DNA of 64,000 nt, taken from positions 1,116,001 through 1,180,000 of the forward strand of contig NZ_CP050296.1 of assembly GCF_014189455.1 (NCBI RefSeq). The letters run 5' to 3'. The number at the start of each line of letters is the position of its first letter. Position 1 is the first letter of the stretch. Position numbers and translations under genes: made by a program. Source of the stretch: Mesorhizobium huakuii (GTDB taxonomy: Bacteria; Pseudomonadota; Alphaproteobacteria; Rhizobiales; Rhizobiaceae). Below, one piece after another: positions 44,128 to 52,359 of the stretch. The notes under the pieces are model-generated. The model did no database searches, had not been told where the DNA came from, and saw nothing but the letters and a program-made list of their open reading frames with translations.

Positions 44128-45048
44128 TTAAAGCGGTCCACTCATCGTGTTGCAGTCCGACAGCTTGCCGCTCTTGTAGCCGCGCGCCAGCCAGGTCTGC
44201 CGCTGCTGCGAGGTGCCATGGTTGAAGCTTTCCGGCACGACATAGCCCTGCATCTTCTTCTGCAGCGTGTCGTCGCCGATCTGCTTGGCCGCGTTCAGCG
44301 CGCTTTCGATATCACCCTGCTCCAGAATGCCCTTCTGCGCGGTGTAGTGCGCCCACACGCCGGCGAAGCAGTCGGCCTGCAACTCGATGCGCACCGACAG
44401 CTGGTTGGCATCGGCTTCGCTCATGCCTTGCCGCATCTGGTTGAACTTGCCCATGATGCCGGTGAGGTTCTGCACGTGATGACCGACCTCATGTGCGATG
44501 ACATAGGCCCGCGCGAACTCACCGGCAGCGCCGAACTTTTGATCGAGCTCCTGGAAGAAGGTCATGTCGAGATAGACCCTGTGGTCGCCCGGACAATAGA
44601 ACGGGCCGGCCGCCGCCGAGGCAAAGCCGCAGGCCGAACGGACCTGGCCGGAAAACAACACCAGCTTCGGGTCCTCATAGGTCAGGCCTTGCGACTTGAA
44701 GATGCCGGTCCAGGTGTCCTCGGTCTCGGCCAGCACGGTCGCCACGAACTGCTTCATCTCGTCATTGGCGGGTGCTGTGCCGCTGCCCTGGCCGCCGCCA
44801 TTGTCGGTGATCTGGCCACCGCCGCCCGGCAACAGGCCGCCATCGCCACCGCCCAGGATCGCCGAGGGATCGAAGCCGAAATACCATCCGGCGATCACCA
44901 CCAGGATGACGAGGATGATGCTGCCGCCGCCACCCGTCCGGCCGCCGATGGGGAGCTGGAAGCCGCCACCGCCGCCGATCCCGCCGCCGCCGCTGTCGCT
45001 GCGGTCGTCCTCGATATTGTCACTCTGACGACGGCCTCTCCAGAGCAT
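44128..45048 (-). CDS. Neutral zinc metallopeptidase (YpfJ family)
   Basis: A 306-residue protein. A Gly-rich N-terminal cytoplasmic part (SDSGGGGIGGGGGFQLPIGG), one transmembrane helix (GGGSIILVILVVIAGWYFGF) and a periplasmic YpfJ domain with VRSACGFASAAAGPFYCPGD, then the zinc motif HEVGH in AYVIAHEVGHHVQN and ELQADCFAGVWAHY providing the third ligand. Family members are predicted metalloproteases of unknown target. Start at ATG 45048 behind GGGGAGTTGCC. Confidence 0.9.
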   Translation of the reverse strand: MLWRGRRQSDNIEDDRSDSGGGGIGGGGGFQLPIGGRTGGGGSIILVILVVIAGWYFGFDPSAILGGGDGGLLPGGGGQITDNGGGQGSGTAPANDEMKQFVATVLAETEDTWTGIFKSQGLTYEDPKLVLFSGQVRSACGFASAAAGPFYCPGDHRVYLDMTFFQELDQKFGAAGEFARAYVIAHEVGHHVQNLTGIMGKFNQMRQGMSEADANQLSVRIELQADCFAGVWAHYTAQKGILEQGDIESALNAAKQIGDDTLQKKMQGYVVPESFNHGTSQQRQTWLARGYKSGKLSDCNTMSGPL

Positions 45049-45275
45049 GGCAACTCCCCGTGATAAACTTCCTCGTTGCTCCGGCAAGGCCGGCTCAACC
45101 CAACAAACAATTATCCCAATGGTTGCGCCAAGTCACAGTGTTTTTCGATGGCCTTTAGGCGATCAAAGCCGGCGAGCGGCCTCGCTCATGCCTTGGATTG
45201 AAGCAGACGGAACTCTTGCCGCCAAGTTCGTTGCTGCGACTGTCGCCCCATGGCCGAAGATCGGGAAGACCGCTA

Positions 45276-47375
45276 GTGTTTGATTTTCTGTGTAGCGAGG
45301 GGCGCTTGCGGATCATTGGCCAATTCCTGCCGTTGCTGATGGCATTGGGTTGCCTTGGGATCGGGTCGGCCGGCGCGGTCACGCTCGATTCCAGTGTCGC
45401 TGTCACCGATCCCGCCACCTTGCAGGCGCTGGAGCGCGGCGGCCTCTCCATCAGCCGCCTGCTCGGCCCCGCGCTCGGCCTCACCCGCGACGTCGACAAT
45501 CGCGGCCTGTTTTCCGTGCCGGCCCTGGCCACGGTGCGCGACACTGTCAAGCAGGAGATATCGGACGAGCCGAAGACCAGCCCAGACCCCTATGTCGCCG
45601 CCATGGCCAGATCGAGCGACACCAGCCAGAAATTCAATCCGAAATACATCGACGATGACGGCTCGACGCTGGACCTGACCGGCGTCGTCAACCGCATGGA
45701 TCGCGGCTATCTTGGCCACACCGAATGCGGCGAGATCCGGCTGATCTATCGCTTCCACTATTCGGTCGCCGAAAAGCCGGCCAAGGGCAAGGTGGCGCAG
45801 CGCATCTCTTCGCGCCTGCCGCTGACCATGAGCCTGGTGTTCAACGCCAAGCCCGTGCGGGCACAGGCGCGCGCCTCGAAGGATCTGCCGAGCGCCACCG
45901 ACGTATCCTGCGCCGACGTCGCCCAGCGCTGGCTTGCAGCAGGCCAAAAGGACCTGCCGCCCGAGCAGTTGGCCGCCTGGCTGCGTTCCGACGAAGGTCC
46001 GCTGTCCGGCGCGATGCTCAATTCCTCGCAGATCATGCGGCTCGAGCTCAACATGCAGGTGCTGCGGCTCTCGGCCTCGACGCGGCGCGATTTCGGCGGC
46101 CACGCCGAATATCTGCTGAAAATCTTCAAATGGAGTCCGGCGACCTCAAGCTTCTATGAATCGAGGATGGAGAACCAGATCGACCGGGCGACGGTGCTGG
46201 CCGACAGACCGTCCTTCGCCAAATGGCTGCTTACCGACCGCAACATCTACGACCTCGACCATGGCCGGCTGCTCATCGACGAAAAATTCCTGGCCAAGAG
46301 CGCCGTATCCGTCGCACCAGGAGGCTTGAGCCGCTCGCAGAACAACATCGCCTATGGGCTGGTCGACGACGCCGATATCGACAAGGCGCTGAAGGATTAC
46401 GTCGCCAGGGGCAACACGCTCGCCACCATCAAGTCGGTGGCCGGCTTCAATTTGCGGCTGAACGAGATGAGTTGCACCGGCTGCCACCAGACGCATGGCA
46501 TTGCCGGCTTCCACTATACTGGCGCCGACCCGGCGAGCGAACCGCGCCGCAACGCCGTCTTCGTGCCGGGATCGGCGGTGTTCTTCGCCGACCTGCCGCG
46601 CCGCCGCGCTATCGTCGAGCAATTCGCTGCCGGTGGCCATCCGGATTTCACCAAAGGTTTCGCCGCGCGTCCGGACCAGAAATATGCCGAAGCGCTGAAG
46701 GGCACCGACCTCTACAATGGCTGGGGCTCGATCTGCTATCGCGGCGAGGACGCAAGCTTCAAGGACTGGACCTGTGGTGCCGGCCTGCGCTGCGCCGGCG
46801 TCCACGAAAGCGCCATCCATCCGGGCTTCGGCACTTGCGTCAGCGAGAAGGGCACCGCGGTCGGCGACCCCGTCGAATTCGGCGAGATCAAAATGTCGAC
46901 ATGGGGCAACGACCAGTATTGCCGGCTCTCGCCGGCCACCGCCAAGGCCTGCGCCATCGATCCCGCGCGCGACAAGAAGCCGGTGGTCAAACTCGCCGGC
47001 TATGGCGCCGCGCGCCAGCGCTACGACAACCCCGAACAGAAGACCGGCGGCTTTCCCGGCGGCATGCTGCGCAAGGCGACCTGTGACAAGCTTCCCAACG
47101 AGGCGACATGCGGCCGTCTGGCCAAGACCGGCTTCAACGATTGCATCGCATCAGGCAAGGACCACAAATTCTGCACCCGGGAATTCACCAAGACCGCCGG
47201 CCTGCGCGCCTGCGACAAGGCGCATCCCTGCCGCGAGGACTATATCTGCACCGCCGGCTACGATGACCTACCCCAGGCCAAGCCTGGCGAGGGCACCTGC
47301 ATCCCGCCCTATTTCATCTTCCAGTTCCGCGTCGACGGCCACCCCAGAAGCTGGGTGCAGGATGTCCGTGAGTGA
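45276..47375 (+). CDS. Large secreted protein of unknown function with one CxxCH motif
   Basis: About 699 residues. The N-terminus (LRIIGQFLPLLMALGCLGIG, then SAGA) is a signal peptide. The mature protein has no family I recognise. A single haem-c-like CTGCH at about residue 400 lies in LNEMSCTGCHQTHGIAGFHY, preceded by a long helical/beta region. The C-terminal third is Cys-rich (GSICYRGEDASFKDWTCGAG and KAHPCREDYICTAGYDD), suggesting disulfides in the periplasm. The start is uncertain: GTG 45276 has GGGAAG at good spacing; TTG 45306 and TTG 45198 are alternatives. It could be an oxidase-like cytochrome-associated protein; this is inference only. Confidence 0.68.
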   Translation: MFDFLCSEGRLRIIGQFLPLLMALGCLGIGSAGAVTLDSSVAVTDPATLQALERGGLSISRLLGPALGLTRDVDNRGLFSVPALATVRDTVKQEISDEPKTSPDPYVAAMARSSDTSQKFNPKYIDDDGSTLDLTGVVNRMDRGYLGHTECGEIRLIYRFHYSVAEKPAKGKVAQRISSRLPLTMSLVFNAKPVRAQARASKDLPSATDVSCADVAQRWLAAGQKDLPPEQLAAWLRSDEGPLSGAMLNSSQIMRLELNMQVLRLSASTRRDFGGHAEYLLKIFKWSPATSSFYESRMENQIDRATVLADRPSFAKWLLTDRNIYDLDHGRLLIDEKFLAKSAVSVAPGGLSRSQNNIAYGLVDDADIDKALKDYVARGNTLATIKSVAGFNLRLNEMSCTGCHQTHGIAGFHYTGADPASEPRRNAVFVPGSAVFFADLPRRRAIVEQFAAGGHPDFTKGFAARPDQKYAEALKGTDLYNGWGSICYRGEDASFKDWTCGAGLRCAGVHESAIHPGFGTCVSEKGTAVGDPVEFGEIKMSTWGNDQYCRLSPATAKACAIDPARDKKPVVKLAGYGAARQRYDNPEQKTGGFPGGMLRKATCDKLPNEATCGRLAKTGFNDCIASGKDHKFCTREFTKTAGLRACDKAHPCREDYICTAGYDDLPQAKPGEGTCIPPYFIFQFRVDGHPRSWVQDVRE

Positions 47376-47505
47376 GAGAACGATTTGCCGCAGGCAAATT
47401 GAAAGGTCCGGTGGACCTTTCAAGGGCTCGAACGCCCGGAGCCATAGCGGAGGGCAACCGGCCGCTGAACAGACAGCTTCCGCCTGCCTTGACCTCGGCG
47501 CGGCC

Positions 47506-47694
47506 TCAGCTCTTCTGCTTGGCACCGGCGCTCTTGCCGTCGGAGCTTTTCGAACGCTCCTCGAAACGCGCAGCGCCCTTTTCCAGCGGCCGGCCGGTTT
47601 TGGCCTCGGTCTTGCGCTCGTCCTTCGCCGCCGCCTGCTTCAATCCCTTGGCGGCCTGCTTGCCCTTTGCGGTCGGTGCCTGTTCGACGCCCAT
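47506..47694 (-). CDS. Small lysine/alanine-rich protein (62 aa)
   Basis: MGVEQAPTAKGKQAAKGLKQ, then alternating Lys, Ala and Glu to the C-terminus. It resembles small basic stress proteins of low complexity. Two features support it as a real gene: GGGAGGAAGCA directly before the ATG, and an EcfG promoter 43 bp upstream (47737-47761). It may bind DNA or act as a hydrophilin; no family recognised. Confidence 0.65.
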   Translation of the reverse strand: MGVEQAPTAKGKQAAKGLKQAAAKDERKTEAKTGRPLEKGAARFEERSKSSDGKSAGAKQKS

Positions 47695-47736
47695 TGCTTC
47701 CTCCCTTGGCGCGACAATCGCGCACTGTTCAGGAGC

Positions 47737-47761
47737 AACGTGCGTAAGGTGCGGCGGTTCC
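47737..47761 (-). promoter_or_regulatory. EcfG-type promoter of the 62-aa protein gene
   Basis: On the minus strand GGAAC (47761-47757), 16-bp spacer, CGTT (47740-47737): a full match to the EcfG consensus. It lies 43 bp upstream of the ATG at 47694. Confidence 0.72.
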
Positions 47762-47791
47762 GGCGACCTCTGAGAACGGCTAAGCGACTTT

Positions 47792-47820
47792 AGAGCGATT
47801 CCAGGAAAAGTGTGAAAAAC
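47792..47820. repeat. Short rhizobial intergenic motif, copy 2
   Basis: AGAGCGATTCCAGGAAAAG then TGTGAAAAAC, related to the sequence at 18285-18318. It is followed by CGCCGCTCCAG and CGGAGCGG which can pair. Confidence 0.4.
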
Positions 47821-47881
47821 GCCGCTCCAGCCAAATCTAGCCGGAGCGGCCGCTCATAAAACAGGAAGTTCTGTGAGCGCC

Positions 47882-48112
47882 TTAATAGGCCTTCTTGGCA
47901 ATCGTGTGCTTTTTGGCGTGCTTCTTATGCTTCTTGACGTGTTTCTTGACCTGCTTCGTCGCCATAGCATCCGAGCCTTGCGAGGTGGTCGTTGCGGTCG
48001 TCGCTGCGGGGGCCTGGCTCATAGCGGCGTTGGCGCTGCTGGCGCCGAGGACCGGCATCGAGACAGCGAGCGCGAACGCAAGACCGAGGGCGGTGAGAAG
48101 GGACTTCTTCAT
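47882..48112 (-). CDS. Small secreted His/Lys-rich protein
   Basis: 76 residues: a signal peptide (MKKSLLTALGLAFALAVSMP, then VLGASSANA) followed by a Thr/Ala stretch and a very basic tail KQVKKHVKKHKKHAKKHTIA. The tail repeats K-K-H, which could bind metal or anionic surface polymers. The start at 48112 is where the signal peptide begins. No family recognised with confidence; similar short proteins are common in rhizobia. Confidence 0.7.
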   Translation of the reverse strand: MKKSLLTALGLAFALAVSMPVLGASSANAAMSQAPAATTATTTSQGSDAMATKQVKKHVKKHKKHAKKHTIAKKAY

Positions 48113-48530
48113 GGTTTCATTTCCTTTTTTGCAGTCGGTTTTGAGCGTCACTGAACCGGATTGACCGGTGTCGCTCCTGACAGCTTCAACGCATTCGCAA
48201 GCATCCGTATTCCCTGTGCCTGTTTCTTGTTGGCGCAGAACCGGCTTCCCTCTTCTTTGAAATGCCTTCGAAGTGCCTTCGCAGGGGTGAGGTTTTCGAG
48301 GCGCCGTCAGGTTGACGGCCGAGACTGCTGCAGCGCTCGCTGCGGCCTATCGCGTTGCGAGCGCACTTCCAAACAGGAAAAACCCGCCATCCCGGGTAGG
48401 AAGGCGGGCTCGTTTGGGAACACGTATTGGGAACCTCTCGCGGGCTGATCAATAAGATCGAAAGAAAACACGCCGAAGAGCCCAGGTTCCAGCGGCGCAT
48501 GAATTTTTACATGCATGGCCGAACGAAAGC
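48113..48530. other. Intergenic region, about 420 bp
   Basis: Between two small secreted protein genes. It contains a hairpin CCCGCC...GGCGGG (48383-48408) which, read on the minus strand, ends in T5, as in a terminator. No convincing gene was found; the open frames here overlap each other in several phases. Confidence 0.5.
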
Positions 48531-48555
48531 GGAACTTTTCTAAATTCTTCCCGTT
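48531..48555 (+). promoter_or_regulatory. EcfG-type promoter of the small secreted protein gene at 48612
   Basis: GGAAC (48531-48535), 16-bp spacer, CGTT (48552-48555): a full match to the EcfG consensus, 56 bp before the ATG. Confidence 0.78.
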
Positions 48556-48611
48556 TTTTGAGATGATCGATGCTTGGACGATCGTCAAAAGCTACCGAAA
48601 GGATTTTCGAC

Positions 48612-48905
48612 ATGAACACCAAGATGCTCTGCATGGGCGCCATGGCTCTCTCGTTGATGACAGGCGCCGCACTTGCCGGCGGCGGCACCGGCACTTCCGC
48701 ACTGGACGACCCGGCTAAGATGTCACCCTTCTTCACGGACGCCAGCATGAAGACCATGAAGTCGGAGAAGGAATTCAAAGCCGCATGGATGGCTATGAAG
48801 GAAGAAGACCGAGCGGGAATAACGAAGGAATGCGGCGACCAGGCCATCGCAAAATCGCACGACAATTTCTGCAAGATGACCAAACAGCTCGGAGGCGCGA
48901 ACTGA
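48612..48905 (+). CDS. Small secreted protein, stress-promoter driven
   Basis: 97 residues: signal peptide MNTKMLCMGAMALSLMTGAA, then LAGGG and a helical mature part SALDDPAKMSPFFTDASMKT, with ECGDQAIAKSHDNFCKMTKQ near the end carrying two cysteines that may form a disulfide. The ATG is preceded by GAAAGGATTTTCGAC. The upstream promoter has the EcfG consensus, which places it in the general stress response. Family unknown to me. Confidence 0.75.
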   Translation: MNTKMLCMGAMALSLMTGAALAGGGTGTSALDDPAKMSPFFTDASMKTMKSEKEFKAAWMAMKEEDRAGITKECGDQAIAKSHDNFCKMTKQLGGAN

Positions 48906-49177
48906 TCAACAAGAGAGCGTTTCGACCGGAATCTGCCGGGCCGAAAGGGCTCGCCTTTTTTCTATCGATGGCTCAATCGCCATCCAAGCGTTGAACGCAA
49001 TGATACAAGAAATAAGATCCTCCGATTGCAATGGGCGAGGACGATTCGACGTCCGGCAGGTCGCCGTGAACTATGTGCCGCACCTGGTTGAGCATCCCTC
49101 GAGGTTTTTTCAGAACGTCGTCGCTTGAACCACTTGCCCCAACTGCGAAAGATATCCGCATTTCAGATAGGTCCGCT
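48906..49177. other. Intergenic region, about 270 bp
   Basis: Holds AAAGGGCTCGCC near 48950 and little else. A 90-codon minus-strand frame (49245-48973) has no recognisable domain and a poor start, so it is not called. Confidence 0.4.
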
Positions 49178-49203
49178 GGAACAGGAATGCTCCGCAGAAC
49201 GTT
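49178..49203 (+). promoter_or_regulatory. EcfG-type promoter upstream of the DUF3309-like remnant
   Basis: GGAAC (49178-49182), 17-bp spacer, CGTT (49200-49203): a full consensus match in front of a tiny hydrophobic reading frame. Confidence 0.6.
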
Positions 49204-49259
49204 TATCTGCATCAAGTCACAGGCATTAGGCCCTGCCCAGGGCAAGAGCGGCGAACGGT

Positions 49260-49340
49260 ATCACCACGATTCTGGTCATCGTTCTTATTGTTTTGCTGCT
49301 AGGCGGCGGTGGTTTCTACGGCCGCGGGCGCTGGTACTAG
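49260..49340 (+). pseudogene. DUF3309-like tiny hydrophobic protein remnant
   Basis: In frame from 49260 the sequence reads ITTILVIVLIVLLLGGGGFY, then GRGRWY and a TAG stop, like the short one-helix DUF3309 proteins of rhizobia (typically starting M-x-TILIIILI). No ATG, GTG or TTG lies in frame between it and the upstream stop; the expected start codon appears as ATC. IS630 copy C is inserted exactly at the TAG; its first base supplies the G, so the stop is kept. It is probably a dead or start-mutated stress gene. Confidence 0.4.
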
Positions 49341-50388
49341 AGCGGGATGAATTTAGGTTGGTACATACCCGGCCTCGGTGAAGTAATTTCTGCATTCGGT
49401 TGAAGTGACGGTGCCGAGGATCTGACCGATGGCTTCGCAGACGGTCTCGACTGTTCGTCTGGCAGCCTTGCGCAGCCAATGCTTGAGCTTGGCGAAGAGC
49501 TTCTCGATGGGGTTCAGATCGGGCGAGTATTTGGGCAGCAAGAACAACCTGGCGCCGGCCGCGCGGATGGCGCGGCGCACGGCCTTGCCTTTATGTGAGC
49601 CGAGATTGTCCATGATGACGATGTCGCCGGGCTTGAGGACTGGGACGAGAACCTTGTCGACATAGAGCTGAAAACGCTCGCCGTTGATCGGTCCGTCGAT
49701 GAGCCATGGTGCATCGACGCAGTCATGACGCAGCGCCGCCAGGAAGGTCATTGTCTTCCAATGGCCGTGCGGCACCTTGGCCTTGATCCTCTCGCCGCGC
49801 GGCGCCCATCCCCTGAGCGGTGCCATGTTGGTTTTGGTCCATGTCTCGTCGATGAACACCAGACGGGAAGGATCGATGCGGTCCTGATACTTTGCCCACT
49901 GTGTCCGCCTGCGCGCCACATCCGGGCGATCCTGCTCAGCCGCGATCAGCGTCTTTTTTGTGACTGAGCTTCTCGGCGTGGACGAACTCCCACACCGAGC
50001 GGTAGTCGACCGCAAGGCCGCGCTCGGCCAGCTCGATCACAAGACCGCGCAGCGTAAAATCCGTGGCCCGGCAGCGCACCAGAAGCCAGTCCCGATGCTC
50101 ACCGGCAATCTTCTTCGGCCGGTGCCCACCCATCTTGCCGGGTGCAAGGCTGCTCGTTTCGCGCAAGCGGCGCACCCACCTGATGACGGTGCTGATACCA
50201 ACTCCATAGCGCACCGAGGCCTGCCGTCGCGACAGCCCCTCCCGCTCAACCGACGCAACAACCCGTTCGCGAAGATCCATCGAATAAGGCTTGCCCATCC
50301 TTACCAACCTCCTTGCCTAGCAAGAAGGTTGAATCAGATTTGCCACCCTAGGGGAATCCCTTCGATTCAGCCTCAATTCATCCCGCTC
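49340..50388 (-). mobile_element. IS630-family insertion sequence, copy C (1049 bp)
   Basis: Ends GAGCGGGATGAATT on both strands, flanked by TA at 49338-49339 and 50389-50390. It is a relative of, but distinct from, copies A and B: transposase homologous, ends different. The transposase is split over two frames. Confidence 0.92.
49353..50307 (-). pseudogene. IS630 family transposase in two frames (copy C)
   Basis: The N-terminal frame (from 50307 or the ATG at 50298) has the HTH MGKPYSMDLRERVVASVERE and RRQASVRYGVGISTVIRWVR, and stops soon after EFVHAEKLSHKK. The C-terminal frame continues TLIAAEQDRPDVARRRTQWA, DETWTKTNMAPLRGW, DIVIMDNLGSHKGKAV and SPDLNPIEKLFAKLKHW, ending at 49353. The frames meet at an A6 run (T6 on plus, about 49952-49957); A5 would give one continuous frame. 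Such splits in IS630 elements are sometimes programmed frameshifts at A-runs, so it may be functional by slippage. Confidence 0.82.
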
Positions 50389-50598
50389 TAGACTGTGAGG
50401 ATCGTCGTAGCGTCAATCGGAGCCTCTTGGTCCCGCTTTCCCACATAGTGCAAGGCATGGATTCCATCATACTGCGACGCCGCGTCTCCGACGTTGGCGC
50501 GGCCGACGGGTCTCCTCGTCGCTCTCATCAAGAGCGTCTCCGTTCCGGTCGATGGCCCGCCAAAGTGAATATTTCCGACAATGCGCTCGTCATCTCGC

Positions 50599-50985
50599 TC
50601 AGCCCCGGTTGTCGACACTCCAGGCTCCAGGTCCCGCGAAAAACAGGTAGAAGAAAGCAAAGCAGAACAGGATCGCCGCATCGCCCATATTGTTCGCGGG
50701 GAAAAAGCCCTTTTGGGCGTGAACCATGAAATAGGCGATCGCCATCATCCCGCAGAGAACGAACGAAACGGGCCGGGTTAAAAAGCCGACCAGGATCAGC
50801 AAGCCGCCGAGCAATTCAAGAATGCCCGTTACAATCATCAGCGTTTCCATGCCGGGCTGTGCAGGCATCGTCGATGGTGGAAAGTTGAAAAGCTTTTGGC
50901 TGCCGTGTTCAAGGAACAGAAGCCCCACAACGATCCTGAGCACTCCCAACGCCTGAGGCGAATATCTGGAAAGACCTTGGAGCAT
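50599..50985 (-). CDS. DoxX family membrane protein
   Basis: A 128-residue protein with four transmembrane helices: ALGVLRIVVGLLFLEHGSQK, MIVTGILELLGGLLILVGFL, VSFVLCGMMAIAYFMVHAQK and DAAILFCFAFFYLFFAGPGA. The RIVxGLLFxxHGxQKLF start is the DoxX signature. DoxX proteins take part in redox or membrane stress complexes in some actinobacteria; roles in rhizobia are not known. A possible EcfG-type promoter is 35 bp upstream of the start. Confidence 0.88.
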   Translation of the reverse strand: MLQGLSRYSPQALGVLRIVVGLLFLEHGSQKLFNFPPSTMPAQPGMETLMIVTGILELLGGLLILVGFLTRPVSFVLCGMMAIAYFMVHAQKGFFPANNMGDAAILFCFAFFYLFFAGPGAWSVDNRG

Positions 50986-51019
50986 CGGAAACTCCGTCGT
51001 GCTGATTTCTATCGAGTTT

Positions 51020-51044
51020 AACCGCGACGCTCCGCGAAGGTTCC
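51020..51044 (-). promoter_or_regulatory. Candidate EcfG-type promoter of the DoxX gene
   Basis: On the minus strand GGAAC (51044-51040), 16-bp spacer, GGTT (51023-51020), one base from the consensus CGTT. Confidence 0.5.
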
Positions 51045-51072
51045 GGTGGCATCCAAGAGAACTCGCTAACTC

Positions 51073-51228
51073 GTGCTTGACGATGAGGTTTTGATCGCCA
51101 TGGACTTGGAGCTTGCGCTCACAGATGCTGGCTTCATGGTCGCGGTTGGGCGCTGCCCGACGGTCGCGTCGCCGACGCGCTTTGGCTTTCGTGGGGATGG
51201 CGGATCGGTTACGGAATTAGTGCGCTAA
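51073..51228 (+). pseudogene. Response regulator receiver domain remnant
   Basis: The frame from GTG 51073 reads VLDDEVLIAMDLELALTDAG and FMVAVG, the first strand (with the acidic DD/E pocket residues) and first helix of a CheY-like receiver, then diverges into unrelated residues and stops at 51228. The phosphoacceptor Asp and the rest of the domain are missing. It is a decayed fragment, not a working gene. Confidence 0.5.
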
Positions 51229-51278
51229 TTTACGGGCACCAATCGCACAGCAAAGAAAGGGAGCCCGGGAGGATCACC

Positions 51279-51578
51279 ATGCATCTGTCGAACGAGAGCA
51301 TCATTGTCATATTGGTAGTCGGCCTTGTTGCCGGATGGTTGGCCGGGAAGATCGTGCGGGGGGCTGGCTTTGGCCTAATTGGGGACATAGCAATCGGGAT
51401 CATCGGCGCGTTCATCGGTGACTGGCTACTGCCTCGCTTAGGCATCCATCTTGGGAGCGGAACGATCAGCCTGATCGTCAACGCCACCGTCGGTGCGATC
51501 GTACTTCTCCTCATCATCCGGTTGGTTGCCGGTGGCGGTCGCTTCGGCGGCGGATGGAAGGGTCGTCGGTGGCGCTAG
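51279..51578 (+). CDS. GlsB/YeaQ/YmgE family stress-response membrane protein
   Basis: A 99-residue protein with three helices: [40 protein letters not shown] and SLIVNATVGAIVLLLIIRLV, with the characteristic GAWLAGK-like and GDIxxGIxGAxxG motifs. The C-terminus is Gly/Arg-rich. Members are associated with general, acid or osmotic stress. A GGGAGCCCGGGAGG ribosome binding region precedes the ATG. No EcfG promoter was found directly upstream. Confidence 0.9.
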   Translation: MHLSNESIIVILVVGLVAGWLAGKIVRGAGFGLIGDIAIGIIGAFIGDWLLPRLGIHLGSGTISLIVNATVGAIVLLLIIRLVAGGGRFGGGWKGRRWR

Positions 51579-51674
51579 CACGGGGTTGCAAACCCATCGT
51601 CCCGAACGACGGGCGCAATCGCGTTTTCGCACAACCTCGGTCGAACTCGGTCATCAGAACGATTGGGTCTGACC

Positions 51675-52127
51675 CTAGCGCGGCGCCGTCATCGCCTTGC
51701 GGAACGCTTCCAGCGTTTCGGCGCTGACATGGTGCTCGATGCCCTCGGCATCGATGCGCGCCGTCTCGGCGCTAACGCCGAGCGAGCGCAGGAAGGCTTC
51801 CACCGTCTGGTGGCGGATGCGGCTTTCCTCCGCGACCTTGCGGCCGGCCTCGGTCAGGAACACACCGCGATAGGGTTTTCTCGACACCAGCCCGTCGGCG
51901 CACAGCCGCGTCAGCATTTTGGCCACCGTCGGCTGGGCGACGCCGAGCCGTGCGGCGATGTCGACCTGGCGCGCCTCGTTGCCGTCCTCGATCAAATCGG
52001 CGATCAGCTCGACATAATCCTCGACCAGCGCGCTGCGGCGCGCTTGGCGCTGCTGCCGGAACCCTTCCGAGTGGACATCGGCGTCGGGCAGTGGCTCACG
52101 CGGGACCGGTCTGTTCTTCAGCGCCAA
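51675..52127 (-). CDS. mntR: Manganese-responsive regulator MntR
   Basis: A 150-residue DtxR-family regulator: HTH in [20 protein letters not shown] and the metal-binding/dimerisation helix set [20 protein letters not shown] with [17 protein letters not shown], where the E-x-x-E-H-H pattern is the family Mn site. It represses Mn uptake when Mn is sufficient. It is divergent from the mntH-type gene across 232 bp, the common arrangement. Confidence 0.9.
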   Translation of the reverse strand: MALKNRPVPREPLPDADVHSEGFRQQRQARRSALVEDYVELIADLIEDGNEARQVDIAARLGVAQPTVAKMLTRLCADGLVSRKPYRGVFLTEAGRKVAEESRIRHQTVEAFLRSLGVSAETARIDAEGIEHHVSAETLEAFRKAMTAPR

Positions 52128-52284
52128 TGCGCGCTCCTCCTCGGAGTTTGGCCGTCGGCGCTTTTATAGCACGGGCTCTGATTCTTCAGGCCGTTTATTT
52201 GCATTCCCCCACAGGCGCAACCGGCGTTTCCGATTGCCGTTCCGCAAACCCGGCCGAGCGCTCGACAAAAAGCACAAACAATGA

Positions 52285-52307
52285 AATATAGCCTATTGCA
52301 TAATGTT
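52285..52307. promoter_or_regulatory. Possible MntR box
   Basis: The reverse complement reads AACATTATGC, AATAG, GCTATATT, which partly resembles the MntR dyad AACATAGC-N5-GCTATGTT; one half matches 7 of 8 positions, the other is weaker. It lies 53 bp before the mntH start. Confidence 0.4.
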
Positions 52308-52359
52308 GAGCCATGGCATAGCTTAGCGACACCCCCTGGAAGTCTCGGAAAGCCTTTTC

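Noticed and set aside
48973..49245. 90-codon minus-strand frame in the stress island
   Set aside because: No domain, weak start region, and it overlaps the EcfG promoter; kept only as an intergenic note.
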